A stretch of 56,406 nucleotides of DNA from positions 1-56,406 of the forward strand of contig JAISRR010000118.1 in the NCBI GenBank assembly GCA_031273565.1. Direction: 5' to 3'. Each line of letters begins with the position of its first letter. Position 1 is the first letter of the stretch. Below, one piece after another: positions 38,025 through 45,509 of this stretch. The stretch comes from Zoogloeaceae bacterium (lineage in GTDB: Bacteria > Pseudomonadota > Gammaproteobacteria > Burkholderiales > Rhodocyclaceae). Made by a program: the position numbers and the translations under genes. The notes under the pieces are model-generated. The model saw only the letters and a list, made by a program, of their open reading frames with translations. It was not told the DNA's origin and made no database searches.

Positions 38025-38350
38025 ATGAGGCATTCGCGCCGTTGGTTGGCTCGTTCGACTTTTTGGCGTGAAGCACCGCAAACGATACTGCCACCTCATC
38101 AACCGCGATTGAAAACGAGTTTCCTCAAAGGATTACGACATCTGCGTGTGCAGCCTGCTTACGGGGGAACCTTCGTGGAGGCGCCCGGTAATGGTTTTGA
38201 TTTCATTTCTCCGTTGGCGTGGCCAATATCGCGGAACGTAGCCGCAGGGCAATATCCCTGGTTTCAACGAGACTCATGCTTCCGGTGACTTGTAAGCGAC
38301 CTCCGCAGATTTCTTCACGGATAATCGGAGCGCACAAAACATTGCGCTTG
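38025..38350. other. Non-coding stretch before the prophage
   Basis: I see no credible gene here. A second GTGCAGCCTGCTTACGGGGG (38148-38167) nearly repeats 37851-37871 with one base missing, so this stretch is probably built from repeat debris. Short open frames through the palindromes have no ribosome sites. Confidence 0.4.
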
Positions 38351-38449
38351 TGTAACGTGCTAAAAAGTTTGAGCAGATTTGCTAAAACGTTTGAGCAGGA
38401 ACTAACTTTTGGGTATAACTTATCTGTTTATTATAACTAAAAGTTTGGA
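38351..38449. repeat. 22-bp-spaced direct repeats, candidate transposable-element end
   Basis: GCTAAAAAGTTTGAGCAG (38359-38376) and GCTAAAACGTTTGAGCAG (38381-38398) differ at one position and are spaced exactly 22 bases. A weaker third copy, ACTAAAAGTTTGGA, lies at 38436-38449. The block begins near TGTAACGTGC (38351). Terminal TGT and tandem binding sites of about 22 bp are features of Mu-, Tn7- and IS21-type element ends. The segment is AT-rich compared with its surroundings. Confidence 0.5.
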
Positions 38450-38547
38450 AAAGGCAGGGGTTGGGGGGTAGATGAGAGATGTTCTTGTTTGACAAGTGAG
38501 TAAATAACGCGAAAAGTCCCTGTCTTTTACTCATTTTGGGTTAGTTT

Positions 38548-39012
38548 TTAATCGTCTGGAATCAGGAAGGCTTCGAGTAGGTCGAGGATGCTTTCTTCGT
38601 CTTCGTCGCCCAGTGTGCCGGATTCCGCGTGGGCGAAAAATATGGCGCGACGGGGCTTTGTTTTGCCGAATTCGTGGAAGACGGCATACTCGGCTGGGCT
38701 GCCTACCGTGAAGGATTCATGGTCGGCTATGTGGCTGATGTTGGCCAGGTGGCCGCTTCTGTCCAGAATTTTGCCGTGGCCTGATTTCGCGCCGGTCCAC
38801 GGGTAACTTCTGGCGTATGCCTCTGACCATTCCCGGAAGCGTTCGCCTGTTGGGGTTTCTTCATTATTGATGCGCTGACGGGCGTTGGCTGCCAGTTTTT
38901 CGCCGATGGCGTCCATCAGCGGCGTGGCGTCTTCGTTCAGGGCTTCCATGCGCTTTAAAAGCGGGAGGAAGGGGTCGGCGTTTATCTCTAATGTGATGCG
39001 TTCTGCGGGCAT
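38548..39012 (-). CDS. Phage virion morphogenesis protein (Mu gpG-like)
   Basis: A 154-residue protein of the phage virion morphogenesis family (Mu gpG / P2 gpS type), thought to complete the tail or join it to the head. Recognisable blocks are NARQRINNEETPTGERFREW, DRSGHLANISHIAD and VGSPAEYAVFHEFGKTKPRR. In Mu this gene lies upstream of the protease gene; here it is the last gene of the minus-strand arm, downstream of the tape measure, so its position is displaced. No clear ribosome site. Confidence 0.8.
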   Translation of the reverse strand: MPAERITLEINADPFLPLLKRMEALNEDATPLMDAIGEKLAANARQRINNEETPTGERFREWSEAYARSYPWTGAKSGHGKILDRSGHLANISHIADHESFTVGSPAEYAVFHEFGKTKPRRAIFFAHAESGTLGDEDEESILDLLEAFLIPDD

Positions 39013-39067
39013 TTTTGGGCATTCAAAAGGGGTTTTACGCTTGGGTTAAAGGTCGATTGAAGGGCGC

Positions 39068-39508
39068 TCATGGAACGGGCTTTTTGACGATGACGTTGCG
39101 GCTGGCGCTGAGTTCAAAGGCTGCCATGTTGGCGAAGAGCCTGGGGGTTATGGCGTCGCCGATGTAAAAGGGCTGGGCATCCGGGTCGGTTTTGAAGCCT
39201 GCGAGGGCGCAGATGGTCGCCTCTACGTAGGGGCTGGCTTCAGTGGCGAAGCCAAGGGCGCGGCCTTCTCGCCATGCGCCTTTGACCAGTACGACGATCT
39301 GCCATGTCTCTGTCCACAGGGTCTTGGGGGTAAAGGCGTGGGCGCTGCCCTGGGTTTGCTGGCGTTTGGCTTTGCCGGGGGATACCAATATGCAGGGGGC
39401 TTTTTGCGTGGCGTCTTTTTCGGACTGGATGGTGTTCCATGCATAGGCGGGAATGCCAGTTGTCTCTGCCAGTTGTACTAACAGGGGGTCGAAGGCGTCG
39501 TAAAGCAT
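39068..39508 (-). CDS. Mu gp37-like tail terminator protein
   Basis: A 146-residue protein similar in character to Mu gp37 (DUF1834), a minor protein that closes the tail tube. Visible features are an N-terminal YDAFDPLLVQLAE helix and beta-rich CILVSPGKAKR and WTETWQIVVLV segments. AGGA lies seven bases before the ATG. It sits between the tape measure and the gpG-like gene. The assignment rests on overall pattern and neighbourhood. Confidence 0.6.
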   Translation of the reverse strand: MLYDAFDPLLVQLAETTGIPAYAWNTIQSEKDATQKAPCILVSPGKAKRQQTQGSAHAFTPKTLWTETWQIVVLVKGAWREGRALGFATEASPYVEATICALAGFKTDPDAQPFYIGDAITPRLFANMAAFELSASRNVIVKKPVP

Positions 39509-39532
39509 GATGATTCCTTTGGGTTTCGTGGG

Positions 39533-42500
39533 TTATCCAGCCTGTAGGCGTCTTGCGCCTGCCAGTTGTTTCAGGGTGTTGGTCAGGGCGTCGGCGGCGG
39601 TTTCGCCTACCATTTCGAAGCTTTGTTGCGCGCCTTGCATGACGATGGTGCAGACGCTGGTTTTAACGACTTGCGTGGTGGCTGGCTGGCTGGCGCGGGC
39701 GGGGGAGGTTGCCATGCCGCCGGTCGCGAAGCGTTGAGGAAGGCTGGAATCTACGGCGCGGCGCACGATGCCACCTGCCTTGAATTTGGGCAGGGCGAGA
39801 CCGGATAACAGGCTTTGCAATTGGGCAAGCGGGGCGCTGTTGATGGCTTTGATCAGGGGCAGGAATCTGGCGGTACGCTCTTTGCGAATGACATACTCAC
39901 CGGCTTCCAGCAAGGCTTTGACCTTGTCGCCACCACCATAGCCGGGAAGTCTGCCGCCGCGCGCGAATCTGGATATGCCGACCATGCCGCCGGTCGCGTG
40001 GGCTTCGCCGCCGCCGCCACTGTCTACGTAGACGACTTTTACGGTAGCCTTGTAGGTTTTGACAATGGATTCAAGGTCGGCTTTGATGCTGGCGACGCTG
40101 GCCTCCGCGCTGCTGATGTCGGCTTCTATTTTGGCTTTGGCTTCGGACTGCGTAATCTCGTCAATCTGCTGTTGCAAACTCTTCAAAGAGGCTTCAGCGT
40201 CTTTGGCTGCTTGCCGGGCGGATTCCCCGGCGTTTTTGGCGGCTTCGCCAACGGCGTGGGCGGCGCGCTCAGAGATGCCGCCTGCCTTGGCGATGATCTC
40301 GGTCGACTGACCGACATCGCCCAGACTACCGCCCAGTTGCTGGGCGGCTTCGGCAAAATGCTGGGCGCTTTGGGCGGCGCGTTCAGCGCCTTCCATGTCG
40401 CCCGCCGCCGCCGCTTGTTGCGCGATGGTTAACTGCTCTTGCGCGAGGGCTATTTTTTCAATGGCTTCCGCCCGGCGGTCGGCGTCCGCCTCCTCTTCCG
40501 TCATGGCTTGCCGCCGCCGCTCGCGGATTTTATCCGCCGTGCTCATGCGGATGCTGGCTTCGTCCGCCGCCGCCTGTTGTTGCGCGGCTCTTAACTGGTT
40601 GATTTTGCCGAGCGCGTCTTGCAATTCTTTTTGCCGCTGCGACATCACCTTGCCGATTGAATCAATCCGCGCCTGGGCGGTTTTCTCTTCTTCTTCCTTG
40701 ATGCCTTTTAACGCCAGCTGGGTTTCTTTCAGCTTGGCTTTTTCCAGCGCCACGACCGCCGCCGCCAAATCGGATTGCTTTTGCTGAATGCTGTTAATTG
40801 TTTCAGTGGTTTTCTGCTTCAGGGCTTCGAAGGCGACGGGGTCGCCCCCTGCCAGCGTGATGGCCTGGGCGGCTTCTCTGGCTTGTTTCGCAAGTTCGGG
40901 AAAGCCTTCGGTGGCAAGGGTTCTGGCGCTGGCGTAGACGGCGCTCAAATTGCCGTCGAGTTGTTTCAGGCGGGCGGACAGGGCGGCGTCCTGCTCGGCG
41001 TAGAGGCGTTCTTTTTCGGTCAGCAGGACGATTGCCGCCGCAACGCCGGTTATCGCCAAACCGATGGGGTTGGTCACGAAGAAGAGCAGCGCGGCTTTGC
41101 TGGCAGCGCCAAACTTGACCATTGCCGCCGACGCCAAGTTGGTGGCGGTCGCCAGTGCGGGGAAGGCGACAGTTAAAGCGGCAAGGGCAATACGCAGGCT
41201 GCCCAAGCCCATATAGATACTGCCGCCGGTCAAGAGGATGGGGGAGAGGACGCCAAAGGCTTTATAAAGGTAATCTACGGCGTCGGCGGCCTTGACAATG
41301 CCCGCTGCCAGCAAGCGCACCACGGGGGAGAAGCTTTTGCCAATGGAATCGGCAAGAGCAAAGAGGCTTTCCATCATGCGGTCGAGGGCGGCTTGCGTGG
41401 TGTTCGCGCCCGCTTCGAAGTTCGCCATGACGCCGCCCTTGGCGGCTTCGTCGCGGGCTTTGGCGAGGGCGTCTTTGAGAAGGTTCAGATTGCCGGACAG
41501 CGCCGCTACGTCGTCGATGCTGCCCCGGTCGACGATCTGCCCCAATTTGGCGAGCTTCATATTGCCCATGCGGTTGGCGGCGGCAAGGAATTCCTCAATG
41601 GCGGCAATGGGGTCAGTCCGCATTTTGGCGGCGAATTCGTCGACATTGATGTCCATGTCTTTCAGCGCCGCGATTGCCTCCGGCGTGGCGTTCTGGATAT
41701 TCGAGAGTTGGGCAAACAGGCTGTTTAACGCCGTGGCGGCCTGTTCGGGCGACTTGCCCAGCGACAGCATCGCCGCGCCAAAACCGGCGATTTCTTTGGC
41801 GGAAAGCCCCATGGCCTGACCAATGCCGCCGACCTGTTGCGTGACCAGCAATAGCTCGTTTTCGGCAACGTTGGCGATGTTGTCCGCCAGATGGTTAATC
41901 TGGTCGCCAAGCTCGGCGATGCCTTGCACGGACAGCCTGAAGACGGCGGCGAGTTTGCCCATTGCCGCGCCCGCGTCTTCGGCGCTCATGCCAAAGGCGA
42001 CGCCCATCTTGGCGACCAGGGCGGCGAATTTCGCCAGTTCCGTCGTGGGCAAGCCCAGCTGCGCGCCCGCCGTGGAAAGCTTGGCAAGCTCCTGCACGGT
42101 AAAGCCGGTTTCCCGCGCGATGTCTTGCAGGGTTTCGCGAAAGTCTTCCAGTGCTTCGGGGGTTTCGAAGTCGGCGAAGCGGTTTAAGTCGTTCAGCGCG
42201 GATTCGTTGCCAATGGCGACCTTGATTGCCTTGCCGATCAGCGCGGCTTCGGCGGCGAAGCCTGCCAGAGCGAGCTTCATCTTGCCGATGGACGCGACCC
42301 AGCCGTTGGTGGCGGCGTTCAATTCCCGCTGCGTTTCCAGCATCCGCAGGTTGGCTTGCGCCAGTTCTTTTGCCGATAAGGTGCCAGAGGCTTTCAGGGT
42401 TTCAAAGGCTTTTTTTGCTTCTGCGACACCGGATTTAATCTGTTCGTGCGGGACGATGTTCAGGGCTTCGCGCGCACGGGCGAGGTCGGCGCTGGAGGCG

Positions 42501-42790
42501 GCGCTGGCGAGCGCCGTGCCATAATTGGCGACTTCAGCCCTTGCTTCTTCCCATTGCGCATGTAGTTTTTCAACTTCCTTGATACTATCATTCAAGAGAA
42601 ACGGCGAGGCGGAGGCCTCTTTAACCTCTTGCAAGGTCGCTTCCATTTCTTGCAGGGACTTCGACGCCTGCCCCGCGCTTTTGCTGGCGGCGTCAAAGGT
42701 CTTTTGCAGCGCCGCCTTGGCTTCGTTCGCGCTGGAGAGCATCTCTTTTGCATCCAGCACCATTTTCATGCTGTAGGAGAGTTCAGCCAT
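39533..42790 (-). CDS. Tail tape measure protein
   Basis: A 1085-residue tape measure, which sets tail length and is ejected during infection. It has long alanine-rich coiled-coil regions at both ends (KAALQKTFDAASKSAGQASK; KNAGESARQAAKDAEASLKS), a central TP901-type core (QELAKLSTAGAQLGLPTTEL) and hydrophobic segments around residues 520-600. By the usual relation of about 0.15 nm per residue it would specify a tail near 160 nm. AGG precedes the ATG. The absence of sheath genes points to a flexible, non-contractile tail. Confidence 0.92.
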   Translation of the reverse strand: MAELSYSMKMVLDAKEMLSSANEAKAALQKTFDAASKSAGQASKSLQEMEATLQEVKEASASPFLLNDSIKEVEKLHAQWEEARAEVANYGTALASAASSADLARAREALNIVPHEQIKSGVAEAKKAFETLKASGTLSAKELAQANLRMLETQRELNAATNGWVASIGKMKLALAGFAAEAALIGKAIKVAIGNESALNDLNRFADFETPEALEDFRETLQDIARETGFTVQELAKLSTAGAQLGLPTTELAKFAALVAKMGVAFGMSAEDAGAAMGKLAAVFRLSVQGIAELGDQINHLADNIANVAENELLLVTQQVGGIGQAMGLSAKEIAGFGAAMLSLGKSPEQAATALNSLFAQLSNIQNATPEAIAALKDMDINVDEFAAKMRTDPIAAIEEFLAAANRMGNMKLAKLGQIVDRGSIDDVAALSGNLNLLKDALAKARDEAAKGGVMANFEAGANTTQAALDRMMESLFALADSIGKSFSPVVRLLAAGIVKAADAVDYLYKAFGVLSPILLTGGSIYMGLGSLRIALAALTVAFPALATATNLASAAMVKFGAASKAALLFFVTNPIGLAITGVAAAIVLLTEKERLYAEQDAALSARLKQLDGNLSAVYASARTLATEGFPELAKQAREAAQAITLAGGDPVAFEALKQKTTETINSIQQKQSDLAAAVVALEKAKLKETQLALKGIKEEEEKTAQARIDSIGKVMSQRQKELQDALGKINQLRAAQQQAAADEASIRMSTADKIRERRRQAMTEEEADADRRAEAIEKIALAQEQLTIAQQAAAAGDMEGAERAAQSAQHFAEAAQQLGGSLGDVGQSTEIIAKAGGISERAAHAVGEAAKNAGESARQAAKDAEASLKSLQQQIDEITQSEAKAKIEADISSAEASVASIKADLESIVKTYKATVKVVYVDSGGGGEAHATGGMVGISRFARGGRLPGYGGGDKVKALLEAGEYVIRKERTARFLPLIKAINSAPLAQLQSLLSGLALPKFKAGGIVRRAVDSSLPQRFATGGMATSPARASQPATTQVVKTSVCTIVMQGAQQSFEMVGETAADALTNTLKQLAGARRLQAG

Positions 42791-43025
42791 GATGCATTAC
42801 CTCACGAGGTTAAAGCCGTATCTCACGCCGAAAGCGGCGCAGAAGTACGTGGTCGGAACATGGTTTCTGCTGATGTCTGTTGCATTGCCGATGTACGTCT
42901 GCGTCATGCGCGGCGTTGAGGACGGGATTTTGGCAGGGCTGGCGAGCATCTATGTTTTTCCGGTCGGGTTTGTCATGGCATTGCTGCCGTTCGGCGCGGT
43001 TGCATGGCTGTGCGGGGAGAAGTAA
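42789..43025 (+). CDS. Small two-helix membrane protein, antisense to the tail operon
   Basis: A 78-residue plus-strand ORF that fills the gap between the tail chaperone and the tape measure. Its ATG overlaps the tape-measure ATG head to head by two bases. AGGAG lies nine bases upstream. The product has two hydrophobic stretches (VVGTWFLLMSVALPMYVCVM and IYVFPVGFVMALLPFGAVAW), so a small inner-membrane protein, for example a holin, is possible. No family was recognised, and no other lysis gene lies beside it. Confidence 0.5.
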   Translation: MMHYLTRLKPYLTPKAAQKYVVGTWFLLMSVALPMYVCVMRGVEDGILAGLASIYVFPVGFVMALLPFGAVAWLCGEK

Positions 43026-43030
43026 GGGCG

Positions 43031-43124
43031 TCAGGTATCAGGTATCAAAACCGGAGTGACCTTGCAAACCTGCGCGGCCTCCCTGCTTTTGATCCCTGAT
43101 TCCTGACCTCTGATCCCTGACCTC
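43031..43124. repeat. Heptad inverted repeat element
   Basis: Left arm TCAGGTATCAGGTATCAAAA, core with CTTGCAAACCTGCGCGGCC, right arm TTTTGATCCCTGATTCCTGA and further heptads. The core is in reverse orientation to the copy at 44573. The -1 frame of the tail chaperone is translated through this element. Confidence 0.85.
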
Positions 43125-43288
43125 CAGACTTTTGAGCGCCCGTAATACAAGTTCAAAGGGCAGTTCAAAGGCGTTTGCGAACCCCGCCTGAATCAGGCTT
43201 AAACCGGCTTCTTCAATCCGGGCGCGGGCGGTTTGGCTTCCAGCGTTTTCATGCTGTCGACCAATTCCATCAACCGCCCCGGTAACGC
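43038..43288 (-). CDS. Tail chaperone -1 frame extension (frameshift product)
   Basis: From the slippery site at 43289-43295 the -1 frame stays open for 83 codons to TGA at 43040-43038. It would give a 171-residue fusion with the first 88 residues of the upstream chaperone ORF. The extension contains ARARIEEAGLSLIQAGFANA and FELPFELVLRALKSLE, of the kind found in second-domain tail chaperones (lambda G-T). Its last 25 or so residues (RDQRSGIRDQ and beyond) are encoded by the heptad repeat, so the native end may have been altered. Confidence 0.65.
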
Positions 43289-43552
43289 GAAAAAATCCGC
43301 GTTCAATGCCTTGACTGCCGTCGCTACGGTTTTAATCTCGGAAGGCGTTAAAACTTCCAGTTCATTGCCGCTGATGTCGGTCGCTGCCAATACAACATCA
43401 ATGCCGTCCTCCGGCACGAGCAGTGTGGAGACCACGTCCGGCGTTTTGGTTTCCGACTTTCTCAGCCAGGCGCGAATCTCGCCAAGGGTCAGTTCGCGTA
43501 TTTCAATCTCGCGCTTCAGGGTGTCGTTAAACTGTTTTTCAATGACGCGCAT
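43199..43552 (-). CDS. Tail assembly chaperone
   Basis: A 117-residue protein immediately upstream of the tape measure, as expected for the tail assembly chaperone that holds the tape measure during tail tube growth. It starts two bases after the gam-like gene, with GGAG upstream. Sequence features are IREIEIRELTLGEIRAW-like (KREIEIRELTLGEIRAWLRK) and an acidic middle. A T_TTT_TTC slippery site lies at codons 86-88, so a longer -1 product is expected as in many siphophages. Confidence 0.75.
   Translation of the reverse strand: MRVIEKQFNDTLKREIEIRELTLGEIRAWLRKSETKTPDVVSTLLVPEDGIDVVLAATDISGNELEVLTPSEIKTVATAVKALNADFFALPGRLMELVDSMKTLEAKPPAPGLKKPV
43289..43295 (-). other. Slippery site T_TTT_TTC for -1 frameshifting
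   Basis: The coding strand reads GAT TTT TTC GCG in the chaperone frame, giving the canonical X_XXY_YYZ heptamer with X and Y both T. The -1 frame is open from here past the zero-frame stop at 43199. A GC-rich segment directly downstream could add a stimulatory structure. Confidence 0.7.
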
Positions 43553-43554
43553 GA

Positions 43555-44079
43555 TTATTTGCTCCCGGAAAATTCGACTTCAAAAGGGGTAACGTAAAAG
43601 GTTTCTTTGCCGGTGATTACCTTGATACCGGCAACGCCATTTACGGCTTCGGGGTTGTTCAAAATGGCTTCTTTGTTCACCTTTTCGATGACACGGATAA
43701 AGTCATAGAGCTTTTTCGCGCGCAAGAGTTCAACCACCGCTTCTTCCCCCTTCACGGACACGGAGGGCGGGTTTTGTCGCCAGGCGACTTCCCCGGTCAA
43801 CAGGTTTGCGGTTTTTTGCCCCGGTTCCACGATTTCGGCGCGGTTGGTTTCGCACCAAAGCTGAATGCCATTTAACAATCCGTCGGCTTTGGTTTTGAGG
43901 GCGTCGACGCTTTCTTTTTGCGCGTCGACCAACTGGGCAATCGCGTCATTCAATTCCGTTTCAAGGCGGGTTAATTCCCGTTGCACGTCGCCATATTCGC
44001 GAATGGCGGTTTGCGTTTCCGCCCGCGACTGGCAGACATTCAACAGCGCCGGACGTTTTGCTTTCGTTTTCGTAGCCAT
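43555..44079 (-). CDS. gam: Mu Gam-like host-nuclease inhibitor
   Basis: A 174-residue homologue of Mu Gam, which binds double-stranded DNA ends and blocks exonucleases such as RecBCD; it is related to bacterial Ku. Similarity to Mu Gam is seen along the length: GDVQRELTRLETELNDAIAQ, LWCETNRAEI, KTANLLTGEVAWRQNPPSVS, INKEAIL-like (VNKEAILNNPEAVNGVAGI). AGGAG precedes the ATG. In Mu this is an early gene; here it lies among structural genes, between gp36 and the tail chaperone, which is unusual. Confidence 0.9.
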   Translation of the reverse strand: MATKTKAKRPALLNVCQSRAETQTAIREYGDVQRELTRLETELNDAIAQLVDAQKESVDALKTKADGLLNGIQLWCETNRAEIVEPGQKTANLLTGEVAWRQNPPSVSVKGEEAVVELLRAKKLYDFIRVIEKVNKEAILNNPEAVNGVAGIKVITGKETFYVTPFEVEFSGSK

Positions 44080-44109
44080 GATGGATACTCCTTTTATGAT
44101 GTTTAACCC

Positions 44110-44162
44110 GTACAGGTTTGCAGGGCGTTTCGGTTTTGATACCTGATACCTGACCTCTGACT
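44110..44162. repeat. Heptad repeat element, left arm missing
   Basis: The core ACAGGTTTGCAGGGCGTTTC and right arm CGGTTTTGATACCTGATACC with one more heptad, directly between gp36 and gam. It lacks the left arm. Confidence 0.8.
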
Positions 44163-44556
44163 ACCAGCGCATTAACGGGCGGTCAGTCATTACCTTGCCG
44201 CTGGATACGGGGCGGTCGGCGGAGGGCAAGTCTTCAGTGGCAGAAGCGCCCAGGGCAATTTCTCCCTTTGCCAGGCGGGTTAATAATTTGCGGGCGTTGT
44301 CGGCGCGATTTTTCACTTCGTCCGGCACCTGATCCTCGTAGAGATACCAGCGCGCCAGATTGCAGGTAATGGAAACAATGAATGCCGGGTAGGGTGCGAC
44401 CAGCCGCTTGCCCAACGCATTCATCACCACTTCCACCTCGCCGGAACCATCGACCAGCGCCTGCGCCAGCAATTCAGGTTCGGGCGCGATTTGCAGCATC
44501 TCCGCCGCGCCAAAACGGGCCTCAAGGTCGGCAGCGGTTGCATAAACAATGGTCAT
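44161..44556 (-). CDS. Mu gp36-like head-tail joining protein (DUF1320)
   Basis: A 131-residue protein of the Mu gp36 / DUF1320 family, probably a head-tail connector. It begins MTIVYATAADLEARFGAAEM, the characteristic start, and has the conserved middle IVSITCNLARWYLYEDQVPD and RADNARKLLTRLAKGEI. GGA lies before the ATG. Its stop codon merges with a heptad repeat. Confidence 0.88.
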   Translation of the reverse strand: MTIVYATAADLEARFGAAEMLQIAPEPELLAQALVDGSGEVEVVMNALGKRLVAPYPAFIVSITCNLARWYLYEDQVPDEVKNRADNARKLLTRLAKGEIALGASATEDLPSADRPVSSGKVMTDRPLMRW

Positions 44557-44572
44557 GTCGTTATCCGTTATG

Positions 44573-44668
44573 GATCAGGTGACAGGTAACAGGTATCAGG
44601 GATCAAAAGCAGGAAGGCCGCGCAGGTTTGCAGGGTGCTTCGGTTTTGATACCTGATCCCTGATTACA
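44573..44668. repeat. Heptad inverted repeat element (complete)
   Basis: Left arm CAGGTATCAGGGATCAAAAG, core GGCCGCGCAGGTTTGCAGGG, right arm CGGTTTTGATACCTGATCCC. The left arm is preceded by further degenerate units. It lies between the tail tube and gp36 genes. This is the clearest full copy. Confidence 0.88.
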
Positions 44669-45428
44669 GGTACTCGACCGTAAATGCGGGTTCGGAACCC
44701 TCAATCAGCAAGGAACCTTCCAGTGGTACCTCGGCGAATTCGCCGGAAAGGAAGTTGTAGGCATTCGAACTGGCGACGCTGGCGCGCGGCACTGTTACCA
44801 GCACGTCCTCATTGGTGTAAAGGTTTTTGCCGTCCAGCCTGATTTTCATGATGTTGTTGTAGGCTTGACCGCCCGCGATCACCGTGCCCGTGCCAGCGGG
44901 GATAGTGCCCACGACATTGAAGGTGCCGGGCGCTGCCGGGCTTTCGCCCGTGCCCGCGAGGTCGCTGGCGGTCTTGAAACGAATCAGCCCGGCGCGCGGG
45001 TTCAATTCGTAAAGCAGGCCGTCTACAACCGCGCCCGCGCCGGTTTCCACGACAGCGCCGGTAATGCCGGACGCGCCGGGAATTTCCAGCCAGTCGCCGA
45101 TGTTGTCCGCCGCGACTACGATGTCGGCGTCTACCGTGCCAGCGCTACGGTTTTTAATCGCGCCCGACAACAGCATGGCAAAAATCTCTTTCGAGACTTC
45201 CGAGAAGGTCACGGCAAAGGTGGCGGGCGTGGGCACCGGGTAAGATAAAAACACTTGCCCAAAGTTTTCCCGGCTCTTGGAAGTCTTCTCGATTTTGTCG
45301 GAAGGCGTCGCAATCTCGAACTGGTCGATTTCCAGTTGCTTGAAATTGCCGAATTGCTGCGTGTCCGGGTTCAGCATGGCGATATACGCCGTGCCTGCAA
45401 AGAGCATCCCTTGTTTGGCTTCACTCAT
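44664..45428 (-). CDS. Probable major tail tube protein
   Basis: A 254-residue protein, probably the major tail tube subunit. It lies directly after the capsid gene and has typical tube-protein features: an N-terminal strand region GTAYIAMLNPDTQQFGNFKQ, Gly/Ala/Thr-rich beta content, and NNIMKIRLDGKNLYTNEDVL followed by VPRASVASSNAYNFLSGEFA. I start at the ATG at 45428 because AGGA lies eight bases upstream; the longer frame from 45464 is translated repeat sequence. Family assignment is by pattern. Confidence 0.65.
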   Translation of the reverse strand: MSEAKQGMLFAGTAYIAMLNPDTQQFGNFKQLEIDQFEIATPSDKIEKTSKSRENFGQVFLSYPVPTPATFAVTFSEVSKEIFAMLLSGAIKNRSAGTVDADIVVAADNIGDWLEIPGASGITGAVVETGAGAVVDGLLYELNPRAGLIRFKTASDLAGTGESPAAPGTFNVVGTIPAGTGTVIAGGQAYNNIMKIRLDGKNLYTNEDVLVTVPRASVASSNAYNFLSGEFAEVPLEGSLLIEGSEPAFTVEYL

Positions 45429-45449
45429 TTTCAATTCCTTTGTCGTTAG

Positions 45450-45507
45450 GCAGGGACACGGCACGCCGTGCCCCTACGGTTTTGATACCTGTTCCCTGAT
45501 TCCTGAA
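45450..45507. repeat. Hybrid repeat: GGCACGCCGTGCC palindrome plus heptad arm
   Basis: The palindrome GGCACGCCGTGCC sits where the usual core and left arm would be, followed by the right arm CGGTTTTGATACCTGTTCCC and TGATTCC. It lies between the capsid and tail tube genes. Confidence 0.75.
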
Positions 45508-45509
45508 GG

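Noticed and set aside
37828-38094. 88-codon ORF through the 24-bp inverted repeat after fabI
   Set aside because: Its sequence is mostly the translated palindrome and repeat; no ribosome site or family resemblance.
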